NCBI GenBank assembly: GCA_934728255.1
Contig: CAKVEC010000021.1
Location: 1-13,619 of the forward strand
Source: an uncultured Bacteroidales bacterium
Lineage (GTDB): Bacteria > Bacteroidota > Bacteroidia > Bacteroidales > Paludibacteraceae
DNA length: 13,619 nt
Direction of reading: 5' to 3'
Positions 1-6,676 of this stretch are shown here, in pieces. The first letter of the stretch is position 1. Each line of letters begins with the position of its first letter. The notes under the pieces were generated by a model. It had not been told where the DNA came from. It did no database searches and saw nothing but the letters and a program-made list of their open reading frames with translations. The translations under genes were made by a program, and so were the position numbers.

Positions 1-84
1 CCGCAGCCCCGATACCACGTTTCTGGATCCGTTTTGCAAGTCGGGCGTGTTCCTGCGCGAGATAGTGAAACGCCTCGTCCGCGG
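1..84 (+). repeat. 84-bp direct repeat, copy of 1337-1420
   Basis: Positions 1-84 match 1337-1420, inside the Eco57I-type methyltransferase gene, at 83 of 84 bases; the only difference is T at 78 for A at 1414. Similarity stops abruptly after 84. The repeat starts at the window edge, so its true left end is unknown. It covers the SAM-binding motif I of the methyltransferase. The near identity implies a recent duplication or ongoing gene conversion. Confidence 0.95.
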
Positions 85-148
85 TCGTCAAACCATTATT
101 ATGGCTAACCCCAAAAGGCAAAGATTTATTTGGATTTCTTGCTCGTAA
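2..148 (+). pseudogene. Truncated methyltransferase fragment
   Basis: In the frame of the methyltransferase gene downstream, this stretch continues from before the window through the motif-I region (LDPFCKSGVFL) and reads as methyltransferase up to the equivalent of residue 67. Unrelated codons follow, and TAA comes at 146-148. There is no room for the NPPY catalytic motif or the target-recognition region. I read it as the broken end of a second methyltransferase copy whose upstream part lies outside the window. One residue differs from the intact copy (Asp to Val at base 78). It is probably inactive, but could serve as a donor for recombination. Confidence 0.7.
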
Positions 149-181
149 GGGCAAAGGAGTTATCATCATCCTCTCCTTGTC

Positions 182-394
182 CTATGAGGTAAAATATCGG
201 GATACATCTTCTTTGCGGATGTAAAACGCAGAGAGGTCGCAGCGGCGACCTGACATATATTGTATAATGGCGTCTTTTGACGCTTTGATCTTGGCGACTT
301 CGAATCTGGTAAATTCAAAATAGTTATAAGTCAAGACGAAGCAACAATTTACGCCTACATAGTGTGTATTTATATACGCTTGTGCTGTATCCAA
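182..394 (-). CDS. Hypothetical small protein, doubtful
   Basis: A minus-strand frame of 70 codons opens with TTG; the frame is open further upstream to about 451 but holds no ATG. Its stop is at 182-184. The product would be a soluble, mixed-composition peptide with aromatic and basic residues and no motif I recognise. It faces against the operon and sits between a methyltransferase remnant and the first intact gene, so it may be the decayed end of an older gene. The reading looks protein-like rather than random, but the missing ATG and short length keep it doubtful. Confidence 0.25.
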   Translation of the reverse strand: MDTAQAYINTHYVGVNCCFVLTYNYFEFTRFEVAKIKASKDAIIQYMSGRRCDLSAFYIRKEDVSRYFTS

Positions 395-480
395 GAGGAT
401 ATGGCATTTGTGTGTATCTACATACGGCGTAGGTTCTGTTGCTCGTTCTGTTTATAACGGGTTTTACCAGAACCAGAAGT

Positions 481-517
481 CGCAGGACGAGATAACACTC
501 GAACCTGCGCTTTTTTT
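481..517 (+). terminator. Terminator-like hairpin before the operon
   Basis: CGCAGG (481-486) pairs with CCTGCG (504-509), and an inner CGAG (488-491) pairs with CTCG (498-501) around a 6-nt loop. Seven T residues follow at 511-517. This is the form of an intrinsic terminator. It ends directly at an ATG (518) in frame with the first methyltransferase-like gene, which argues for the ATG at 551 as the true start. It either insulates the operon from upstream transcription or works as an attenuator. Confidence 0.65.
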
Positions 518-550
518 ATGTCTGCCAAGATTCAAAAACAAACACGAATT

Positions 551-1225
551 ATGGCAGAACAACAAGCCTCATCCGTACCTACTTCTCCCGCGCGGCAAGT
601 CAAGTCGCGTGAGCGTGTGCAACAGCATGGCGAAGTGTTTACCTCCGAGAGGGAAGTAAACGCGATGCTCGATCTGGTCAAACATGAGACGGAGCGTATA
701 GATTCCCGTTTCTTGGAACCCGCTTGCGGCGACGGCAATTTCTTGGCGGAGATACTCCGCCGCAAACTGGCGGTGTGCCGCCGTTTTGTGGAGCAACGCA
801 AAAGCACCCAACTGGAGTACGAGAAGAACGCCGTCTTGGCAGTCAGCAGTATCTATGGCATCGAACTCTTGGGCGACAATGCCCGCACCTGCCGTGAGCG
901 TCTGTTTCATATCTTTGAAACCGAATACCACAATCTCTATGGCGAAGCCGTGAAACCCGAGTGCCTGCGCAGTATTCGCTATCTGCTTTCCAAAAACATT
1001 ATACAAGGCAATGCCCTCACCTACCACCGTGTGGACGAACCAGACAAGTGGATTATCATCTCCGAATGGAGTCTGCTCGGCGGCGGAATGATCAACCGCC
1101 GCGACTACGAATTCAGTTATATGGTAGGCAATACCGTCGGCACCGACCTGTTTTCGGACGAACCCTGCCAGACTTTCCCGCCTGTCCATTTCCTGCAACT
1201 CAACCCTCAATCCTACCATGAATAG
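551..1225 (+). CDS. Small methyltransferase-like protein (motif I only)
   Basis: The 224-residue product carries a clear SAM-binding motif I of amino-methyltransferases, FLEPACGDGNFL, at about residues 54-65, after a segment resembling the helix that precedes the Rossmann core. I see no NPPY/DPPY motif IV, so it probably cannot methylate by itself. Its gene overlaps the complete methyltransferase by 8 bp (1218-1225), which suggests coupled translation and a shared complex. I chose ATG 551 because it has an A-rich leader typical of Bacteroidota, whereas the in-frame ATG at 518 abuts a terminator-like T-run. It could be a regulatory or DNA-contacting partner of the methyltransferase, or a reduced ancestral copy. 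The methyltransferase-fold call is fairly safe; the role is inference. Confidence 0.75.
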   Translation: MAEQQASSVPTSPARQVKSRERVQQHGEVFTSEREVNAMLDLVKHETERIDSRFLEPACGDGNFLAEILRRKLAVCRRFVEQRKSTQLEYEKNAVLAVSSIYGIELLGDNARTCRERLFHIFETEYHNLYGEAVKPECLRSIRYLLSKNIIQGNALTYHRVDEPDKWIIISEWSLLGGGMINRRDYEFSYMVGNTVGTDLFSDEPCQTFPPVHFLQLNPQSYHE

Positions 1226-2741
1226 AGAATACAACCCCGATGTACTCAACTGCATTGCCAATCTCAGCAATGACGAAGTCTTTACCCCTCCGCAGTTGGC
1301 AAACCAAGTACTGGATATGCTCCCGCAGGAGTTGTTCCGCAGCCCCGATACCACGTTTCTGGATCCGTTTTGCAAGTCGGGCGTGTTCCTGCGCGAGATA
1401 GTGAAACGCCTCGACCGCGGGCTGGCAAATGCCATTCCCAACCGCCAGAAACGTATTGACCACATTCTGCACAAGCAGATCTTCGGAATCGCCCTTACCG
1501 AACTGACCTCGCTACTCAGCCGCAGGACGCTCTATTGCAGCAAGTCCGCCAACAGCGAACACAGCGTCAGTTATTTCGACAGCCCGCAAGGGCATATCCT
1601 CTATACGCCTCTGCATCATACGTGGCAGAACGGCAAATGCAAGTACTGCGGTGCAAGCCGTGAGGTCTATGACCGCGGTACTGATGCCGAGCAGTATGCC
1701 TACCAGTTCATTCATACCGACAATCCCTCTAAAATCTTCAATATGACTTTCGATGTAATCATCGGCAACCCGCCCTACCAACTCAGCGACGGCGGCGGCA
1801 CCGGTAGCAGTGCTATGCCGCTATACCATAAATTTGTAGAGCAGGCAATGAAACTGCAACCCCGCTACCTATCTATGATTATCCCCGCTCGCTGGATGAC
1901 CGGCGGAAAAGGATTGGACGCATTTCGTTCTCAAATGATAGCAGACAGACATATACGGATTTTGCACGATTATATGGATGCCTCCATGTGTTTTGTAGGT
2001 GTTAATATAGAAGGTGGAGTTTGTTATTTCTTGTGGAGTAAAAATGAAGAAGGCTTATGCCATTATATATTGCATCAAGCCAATGGAGAAGAGATACAAA
2101 CCGATAAGTATTTAGACGAGAACGGAACTTCTGATATTGTAATCCGAGACCCCAATATCATTTCTATTCTTGATAAAGTACGATTATGGGCGGAACCTTC
2201 TTTTGAAAAATTGGTATCTACTCGTAATCCATTCAAAATACAAAATGATATGATTGACTCGGTTACATCTCCTATACCGTCTCAATATAGTTTGTTTTGC
2301 CTGCAAAATCGTACTAGAACGACCCTTTTTCTCAAGAAACGTTTTAATGTGAATTGTAGCATCCCTTTATTGCAAGGATACAAACTTTTTATTTCCAAAG
2401 CCGATGGGGCTGCTGGGCAAATAGGCAATCCTATTCCTGCACGTATCATAGGCAAGGCTGTTATTGCAGAACCCAATATGTTGTGTACAGAGACATTTTT
2501 GGCTGTCGGTCCGTTTAAGTCAAAAGATGAATGTGTAAATGTTCAAACGTATATGGAGACAAAGTTTTTCCGCTTTTTAGTCGGTATTCGCAAAAACAAG
2601 AATATGACCCACGATACATATCTTTATGCTCCTCAACAAGACTTCTCCCACCCTTGGACAGACGAAATGCTATACTCCAAATACCGTTTGTCCTCTCAAG
2701 AAATCGCCTTTATAGAATCCATGATCCGCCCTATGGATTGA
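1218..2741 (+). CDS. Eco57I-type adenine-N6 DNA methyltransferase
   Basis: The 507-residue protein has motif I (FLDPFCKSGVFL, residues 47-58) and the catalytic motif IV NPPY (184-187), the hallmark of DNA adenine-N6 methyltransferases. Between them lies a CKYC pair (141-144) that could be part of a metal site. The half after about residue 235 fits a target-recognition domain and ends in the segment seen in this family (TKFFRFLVG, then DEMLYSKYRLSSQEI). It would transfer a methyl group from SAM to adenine in host DNA and so protect it from the nuclease-helicase encoded next. Base composition changes within the gene: by hand count 31 of 60 bases are G or C at 1441-1500 but only 22 of 60 at 1981-2040, so the recognition half may have been exchanged. 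Part of the gene is duplicated at the window start. The target sequence cannot be told from here. Confidence 0.9.
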   Translation: MNREYNPDVLNCIANLSNDEVFTPPQLANQVLDMLPQELFRSPDTTFLDPFCKSGVFLREIVKRLDRGLANAIPNRQKRIDHILHKQIFGIALTELTSLLSRRTLYCSKSANSEHSVSYFDSPQGHILYTPLHHTWQNGKCKYCGASREVYDRGTDAEQYAYQFIHTDNPSKIFNMTFDVIIGNPPYQLSDGGGTGSSAMPLYHKFVEQAMKLQPRYLSMIIPARWMTGGKGLDAFRSQMIADRHIRILHDYMDASMCFVGVNIEGGVCYFLWSKNEEGLCHYILHQANGEEIQTDKYLDENGTSDIVIRDPNIISILDKVRLWAEPSFEKLVSTRNPFKIQNDMIDSVTSPIPSQYSLFCLQNRTRTTLFLKKRFNVNCSIPLLQGYKLFISKADGAAGQIGNPIPARIIGKAVIAEPNMLCTETFLAVGPFKSKDECVNVQTYMETKFFRFLVGIRKNKNMTHDTYLYAPQQDFSHPWTDEMLYSKYRLSSQEIAFIESMIRPMD

Positions 2742-2763
2742 TTCGAATAGAAACATCTTTCCT

Positions 2764-2802
2764 AAAATAAAGGAAACTTTTTGCCAATGTTTCCTTTATT
2801 TA
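2764..2802. promoter_or_regulatory. Strong inverted repeat before the nuclease-helicase gene
   Basis: AAATAAAGGAAAC (2765-2777) and GTTTCCTTTATTT (2789-2801) are perfect 13-bp inverted arms around an 11-nt spacer. Pairing extends outward with small interruptions (TTTCCT before, AGGGAAA after). No T-run follows, so it is not a standard terminator. It fills the 94-bp gap between the methyltransferase and nuclease genes, a sensible place for an operator or RNA structure that delays or lowers nuclease synthesis relative to methylation. That role is inference. Confidence 0.75.
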
Positions 2803-2835
2803 GGGAAACAATCAATTAAAACGTTAGATTAACCT

Positions 2836-5679
2836 ATGGTAGCAAACGAATTATTACGCCGACAGGTGTCGGAACGCCCTATTATTTACGCCTATTCCGA
2901 TACGCGTTACCCCGGTATGCTCAAGGTGGGCTTTACCTCGCGCAACGTCGAAACCCGTATGCACGAGCATTACCCCACGTTGGTGCCGGGGCAGTCGTGG
3001 CACGTGGAGTTGGTTCGCTCCGCCATGCGGCAGGACGGCTCTGTTTTCTCTGACAAAGAGGTGCACCGCGTGTTGCGCAATGCGCATATCCCCAACCCCG
3101 AAGGCGAGTGGTTCTGCTGCACTGCCCGGCAGGTGGAACAGGCAATAGCCGCCGTGGCGGACAACGAGACCACACTCCTTGCCCGCACACGCGATTTCCG
3201 TATGCGCCCCGAGCAGGCGGAGGCGGTTCGCAAGACGGCAGCGTATTTCCGTTCCTTTGCCAAAGACCCTGCCAACGACGGACTGACGGCGCATTTTCTT
3301 TGGAATGCCAAGATGCGTTTCGGCAAAACGTTCACCGCCTATCAGTTGGCACGCGAGATGCACTGGAAACACGTCTTGGTGCTGACGTTCAAACCTGCCG
3401 TTAAGACTGCTTGGAAAGAGGACTTGCTTACCCACAAGGATTTTGCCGACTGGGTCTTTGTCGAAAAACAGGACAACCGCGAGTTCAACTACGTGGATTT
3501 GACGCAGCGTTTTGTCTGTTTCGCCTCGTTCCAGGACGTGCTCGGCACCAACAGCGTCGGTGGTATCAAAGCCACCAACGAGTGGATTCAGACCGTGCCG
3601 TGGGATTGTATCATCTTGGACGAATACCATTTCGGCGCGTGGGGCAAGAACGCCAAAGAGTTCTACAACAAGCAGGATGTCGCCAACCGTATCATAGAGG
3701 AAACCCGCAGTCTCTATGCCGAAGATGCGTCTTCCCGCAAAGAATTGGAAATTCGCGAGACGTTTGACGAAGAACTGATGCCGCTTCAGACCGGACATTA
3801 TCTATATCTGTCGGGCACGCCCTTCCGGGCCATCGCGAGCGGTGAGTTTATCGAGGAGCAGATTTTCAACTGGACGTACTCCGATGAGCAAGCCGCCAAA
3901 GAGGCGTGGCAAGGGGCGGACAATCCCTACAAAGCCCTGCCGAAAATGGTTATGCTCACCTACCAACTCCCCGAAAAAATACGCGAGGTGGCGGAGCAGG
4001 GCGAGTTCAACGAGTTCGACCTCAACGAGTTTTTCCGTGCCGAGAACGACCGGTTTATCCACGAGGAGTATGTGCAGAAGTGGGTGGATCTGATTCATGG
4101 AGCCTATACGGAAAACATTGTTTCCGACCTCAAACTGGCGGCGGAGAAACCGCCAATGCCTTTCTCCGATGCCCGCTTGCTGGACTATCTGCGCCATACC
4201 TATTGGTTCCTGCCCTCCGTTGCGGCTTGCCGTGCGATGGTGCACTTGCTCCGCAAGCCCGTGAACAACAAGTTTTTCGAGCGTTTTCATATCATCGTGG
4301 CGGCAGGCAGCGAGGCGGGTATGGGTGCCGATGCCGTTCTGCCCGTATATGCCGAGATGGGCAACCCGCAGGAGAACTACACCATTACGCTTTCGTGCGG
4401 CAAACTCTCTACGGGCGTTACTGTCAAGCCGTGGACGGGTATTTTTATGCTCCGCAATTCGTCCTCGCCGGAGACCTATTTCCAAGCCGCTTTCCGTGTG
4501 CAGTCGCCGTGGACTATGCGCAACGAGTGGGGCGAAGAGGTCGTCCTGAAGCCGCTCTGTTATGTGTTTGATTTTGCACCAAATCGTGCCTTGCGCCAAG
4601 TGGCGGAGTATAGTTGCCGTCTGAGCGTCAATGACCACAACCCCGAGCAGAAAGTGGCGGAGTTTATCCGTTTCCTGCCTATCCTTGCCTATGACGGCAG
4701 CAGTATGAAGCAGATTGATGCAGCGGGTATTCTGGATATGGCTATGTCGGGTACTACGGCTACTCTACTGGCACGCCGTTGGGAGAGTGCGTTGCTGGTC
4801 AATGTGGACAATGGTACGCTCAACCGCCTGTTACACAGTCCCGATGCTATGCAGGCACTGATGAATATCGAGGGGTTCCGTGCGCTCAACCGGGACATCG
4901 AAACCATTATCAACAAGTCCGAAGCGGTAAAAAAAGCCAAGAAAGAGAAGGGCGAGAACCTGACACCCCGGGAGAAAAAACAACTGAGCGAGGCGGAGAA
5001 AGAATACAAGTCCAAGCGCAAGGAGATACAGGAAAAACTCATCAAGTTTGCTACTCGTATTCCCGTCTTTATGTACCTGACCGACTACCGCGAATATACG
5101 CTCTATGATGTAATCCGTCAGTTGGAACCCGACCTATTCCGCAAGGTCACGGGCTTGACGCTGCATGATTTCGACTTGTTGGTCTCGCTCGGAGTCTTCA
5201 ATCGCGAACTGATGAACGATGCCGTCTATAAGTTCAAACGCTATGAGGACGCGTCTCTGGTCTATACGGGTATCAATACCCACGAAGGCGAGAACATCGG
5301 CGGTTTTGATACCGTCATATCCGCCGAGACCTACCAATCACAAGTCCCTGTCTTTCACCCCGAACAGACAGAACTGCCCGAAATGCCCTCCAATCATCAA
5401 CCCGTAAAGGTAGCATCCGGGGACGCGGGCGCCTGTAGGATTCCCGCAAGCACCGGGGACGCGGGCGCCCCGCCCGCGGTAGTATCTGCCCACAAAGAGC
5501 AAGAGCCATCCGCCCCGTGGCTGTCTTTGCAAATCGGGGATAATGTAACCCATCGTTCCCTTGGCAGCGGCATCATCACCTCTATGGATAACACCTATAT
5601 AAAAGTACGTTTTGTAAATACAGAAAAGAAATTCTATTTCCCGGGGTGTTTCGAGAAAGGCTATTTCATAATGCCCTGA
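2836..5679 (+). CDS. GIY-YIG nuclease / SF2 helicase restriction protein
   Basis: The 947-residue protein looks like the cutting and translocating subunit of the system. Residues 16-95 form a GIY-YIG domain of the T5orf172 type: YAYSDTRYPGMLKVGFTSR, with probable catalytic Arg36 or Arg41 and Glu91 in GEWF. An SF2 helicase core follows: Walker A-like AKMRFGKT (158-165), motif II DEYH (262-265), motif III SGTPF (326-330), a motif V-like region near 516-528 and motif VI-like QAAFRVQSP (550-558). Residues about 691-737 are very lysine/glutamate-rich and probably helical. A repeat-encoded linker (about 861-880) leads to a small beta domain (896-947) resembling the C-terminal Tudor-like domain of UvrD/PcrA. 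I infer ATP-driven movement on DNA with cutting by the GIY-YIG domain. No separate specificity subunit is seen, so recognition probably comes from the methyltransferase. ATG 2836 is the first in-frame start after the inverted repeat. Confidence 0.85.
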   Translation: MVANELLRRQVSERPIIYAYSDTRYPGMLKVGFTSRNVETRMHEHYPTLVPGQSWHVELVRSAMRQDGSVFSDKEVHRVLRNAHIPNPEGEWFCCTARQVEQAIAAVADNETTLLARTRDFRMRPEQAEAVRKTAAYFRSFAKDPANDGLTAHFLWNAKMRFGKTFTAYQLAREMHWKHVLVLTFKPAVKTAWKEDLLTHKDFADWVFVEKQDNREFNYVDLTQRFVCFASFQDVLGTNSVGGIKATNEWIQTVPWDCIILDEYHFGAWGKNAKEFYNKQDVANRIIEETRSLYAEDASSRKELEIRETFDEELMPLQTGHYLYLSGTPFRAIASGEFIEEQIFNWTYSDEQAAKEAWQGADNPYKALPKMVMLTYQLPEKIREVAEQGEFNEFDLNEFFRAENDRFIHEEYVQKWVDLIHGAYTENIVSDLKLAAEKPPMPFSDARLLDYLRHTYWFLPSVAACRAMVHLLRKPVNNKFFERFHIIVAAGSEAGMGADAVLPVYAEMGNPQENYTITLSCGKLSTGVTVKPWTGIFMLRNSSSPETYFQAAFRVQSPWTMRNEWGEEVVLKPLCYVFDFAPNRALRQVAEYSCRLSVNDHNPEQKVAEFIRFLPILAYDGSSMKQIDAAGILDMAMSGTTATLLARRWESALLVNVDNGTLNRLLHSPDAMQALMNIEGFRALNRDIETIINKSEAVKKAKKEKGENLTPREKKQLSEAEKEYKSKRKEIQEKLIKFATRIPVFMYLTDYREYTLYDVIRQLEPDLFRKVTGLTLHDFDLLVSLGVFNRELMNDAVYKFKRYEDASLVYTGINTHEGENIGGFDTVISAETYQSQVPVFHPEQTELPEMPSNHQPVKVASGDAGACRIPASTGDAGAPPAVVSAHKEQEPSAPWLSLQIGDNVTHRSLGSGIITSMDNTYIKVRFVNTEKKFYFPGCFEKGYFIMP
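5417..5469 (+). repeat. GC-rich repeat pair inside the nuclease-helicase gene
   Basis: The 17-mer CCGGGGACGCGGGCGCC occurs at 5417-5433 and 5453-5469, a 36-bp spacing, and the second copy runs into a GC palindromic tail (CGCCCGCGG). It is translated in frame as two Gly-Asp-Ala-Gly-Ala segments in the linker before the C-terminal domain. It is far more GC-rich than its surroundings and resembles dispersed palindromic intergenic repeats, so it may be an insertion of such an element that kept the frame open. Confidence 0.8.
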
Positions 5680-5680
5680 T

Positions 5681-5799
5681 TGCTATAAACACAGGTGGAT
5701 GTCAGGTGGTGAAGCGTAAGGCGGGTGTGCGTAGCACACTGAGCGCCGTAGCGACACGAAGCCCTGTGGGCTGAGTAGAACTCCTTATAGCAGGTGGAT
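5681..5799. repeat. Structured intergenic element, possibly MITE- or REP-like
   Basis: TGCTATAA (5681-5688) and TTATAGCA (5785-5792) are 8-bp inverted repeats, and CAGGTGGAT is directly repeated at 5692-5700 and 5791-5799. Between them are tight hairpins: GGCG(5720-5723)-g-GTGTGC-GTA-GCACAC-tgag-CGCC(5744-5747), and AGCCC-TGT-GGGCT (5760-5772). No reading frame is evident. The nested symmetry suggests a small mobile or REP-type repeat, or a structured 3' end of the upstream transcript; I cannot say which. Confidence 0.45.
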
Positions 5800-5831
5800 A
5801 CCCTGAAAACCATTGCGCATTTGCATTACGC

Positions 5832-5862
5832 TTGCACAATTCTATTTTTTTTGTTACCTTTG
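5832..5862 (+). promoter_or_regulatory. Bacteroidota promoter for the tetR-like gene
   Basis: TTG at 5832-5834 and TACCTTTG at 5855-5862 match the -33 and -7 boxes of the Bacteroidota primary sigma factor (TTG, 19-21 nt, TAnnTTTG), with a 20-nt spacer. The ATG of the regulator at 5907 lies 44 nt past the -7 box, giving a short leader. This also supports the chosen start. Confidence 0.8.
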
Positions 5863-5906
5863 CGGACTGATAAGATGTATGTTCAACCCACAGACAACAC
5901 CACAAC

Positions 5907-6521
5907 ATGAAAGACAGAAGGGAATACATTATCACAAAGGCGATGGAGTTGTATGCGCTCAACGGCTACAACAACGTTTCCATCACCGACTTGCAGATTG
6001 CGCTCGATATGGGGCGCGGGACGTTGTACTACTATTTCAAGTCGCAGGACGAGTTGTTCCAGGTTTGTATGGAGCGTTATTTTATGCGTCCGAAACAGCA
6101 GGCGTTGCAGCAGCCCGATACCATTCTCGTTCCCGATATGATACAGGCTATGCTCGGCTATCTGGATAGTCTGCAAGACGCCCTGCAAACCTTTGAGAAC
6201 AAAAACATCAACACGACCAATGTGGTGAATCTGATGTTCACCGCCTACAATCTTTTTCCCCTGCTCTCCCGCAAAGCCAAACGGCTCTATACTGCCGAGA
6301 TCGAACTTTGGAAAAAGGCTATCCGCAACAGTATCCGTGCAGGGCAAGTTCGCTCAGGTGTAAACATCGACTTGCTGGCACTTATGTTCACCCACGTCAA
6401 AGACGGCTACGACAGCGGTCAAAACGGTGAAACTATGGACTTTAACATATTCCCCCAACAGTACAACTACCTGTACGAATTAATCAAACCGCTACCAACT
6501 AATCAGCAAAGTGGTCTTTAA
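5907..6521 (+). CDS. TetR/AcrR-family transcriptional regulator
   Basis: The 204-residue protein has the usual TetR layout. The N-terminal DNA-binding domain runs from residue 1 to about 50, with the helix-turn-helix in SITDLQIALDMGRGTLYYYF (about 25-44) and the typical KSQDELF after it. A helical ligand-binding and dimerisation domain follows with no recognisable effector signature. Length is normal for the family. TetR repressors usually act on a nearby promoter and release it on binding a small molecule. The next gene is an acyl-CoA ligase-like enzyme with a palindrome beside its -7 box, so fatty acids or acyl-CoAs are plausible effectors. Its own promoter shows no obvious copy of that palindrome. 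Confidence 0.9.
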   Translation: MKDRREYIITKAMELYALNGYNNVSITDLQIALDMGRGTLYYYFKSQDELFQVCMERYFMRPKQQALQQPDTILVPDMIQAMLGYLDSLQDALQTFENKNINTTNVVNLMFTAYNLFPLLSRKAKRLYTAEIELWKKAIRNSIRAGQVRSGVNIDLLALMFTHVKDGYDSGQNGETMDFNIFPQQYNYLYELIKPLPTNQQSGL

Positions 6522-6539
6522 GGACTTTAAGCACCTTAA
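6518..6539 (+). terminator. Weak hairpin at the end of the tetR-like gene
   Basis: TTAAGG (6518-6523) pairs with CCTTAA (6534-6539) across a 10-nt loop, overlapping the stop codon. No T-run follows, only a pyrimidine stretch, so termination here would be inefficient. Confidence 0.3.
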
Positions 6540-6597
6540 TGACCTTTCCCCCCTAATAATCTTATAGATATGCGGTTTGTATGTCGTATTTTTTCAC

Positions 6598-6632
6598 TTG
6601 AACGGTCGTTCAGTTAAAAAGCAGTACCTTTG
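6598..6632 (+). promoter_or_regulatory. Promoter of the acyl-CoA ligase gene
   Basis: TACCTTTG at 6625-6632 matches the Bacteroidota -7 box exactly and is identical to the box of the upstream regulator gene. The nearest TTG (6598-6600) is 24 nt away, longer than the usual 19-21, so the -33 element is weak and the promoter may be poor or activator-dependent. The ATG at 6677 follows 44 nt later. Confidence 0.65.
6599..6612. promoter_or_regulatory. Palindromic candidate TetR operator
   Basis: TGAACG-GT-CGTTCA is a palindrome with perfect 6-bp arms around a 2-bp centre. It lies 12 bp upstream of the -7 box of the ligase gene, inside the promoter footprint and just downstream of the tetR-like gene. 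Size, symmetry and position fit a TetR-family operator. A protein bound here would block RNA polymerase. I found no second copy in the other intergenic regions. Confidence 0.65.
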
Positions 6633-6642
6633 TGGTTGTATG

Positions 6643-6666
6643 ATTCATAATTCGTAATTCATAATT
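6643..6666 (+). repeat. AT-rich direct repeat in the ligase leader
   Basis: ATTCATAATT occurs at 6643-6652 and 6657-6666, separated by CGTA, in the presumed untranslated leader. Its role is unknown; it may merely keep the ribosome entry region unstructured. Confidence 0.6.
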
Positions 6667-6676
6667 ATATATAAGT

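Larger units (their letters stand above)
85..550. other. Interval between methyltransferase fragment and operon
   Basis: After the duplicated segment ends at 84 there is no recognisable gene on the + strand until 551. The interval holds a weak minus-strand reading frame (182-394), a 7-bp inverted repeat (432-438 with 468-474, GGTTCTG/CAGAACC) and a terminator-like hairpin with a T-run (481-517). I found no convincing TAnnTTTG promoter for the operon here. The hairpins before the first gene could end upstream transcription or act as a leader attenuator. Confidence 0.5.

Noticed and set aside
481..515. tRNA-like T-arm on the minus strand (GCAGG-TTCGAGT ... CCTGC)
   Set aside because: The stem matches a T-arm in outline, but the loop is ten bases too long and no anticodon arm or acceptor stem is present. 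The same pairing on the + strand, followed by seven T residues, is better read as a terminator-like hairpin.
408..659. 83-codon + strand frame overlapping the first operon gene
   Set aside because: It runs through the terminator-like hairpin and into the 551-1225 gene in a different frame, with no motif or leader that would support a real gene.
569..1474. Long minus-strand open frame opposite the two methyltransferase genes
   Set aside because: It runs antisense to two overlapping genes with clear family motifs, and its product has no recognisable domain. It arises from the codon bias of the + strand genes, as do similar frames at 2854-3798, 3802-4638 and 7271-8254.
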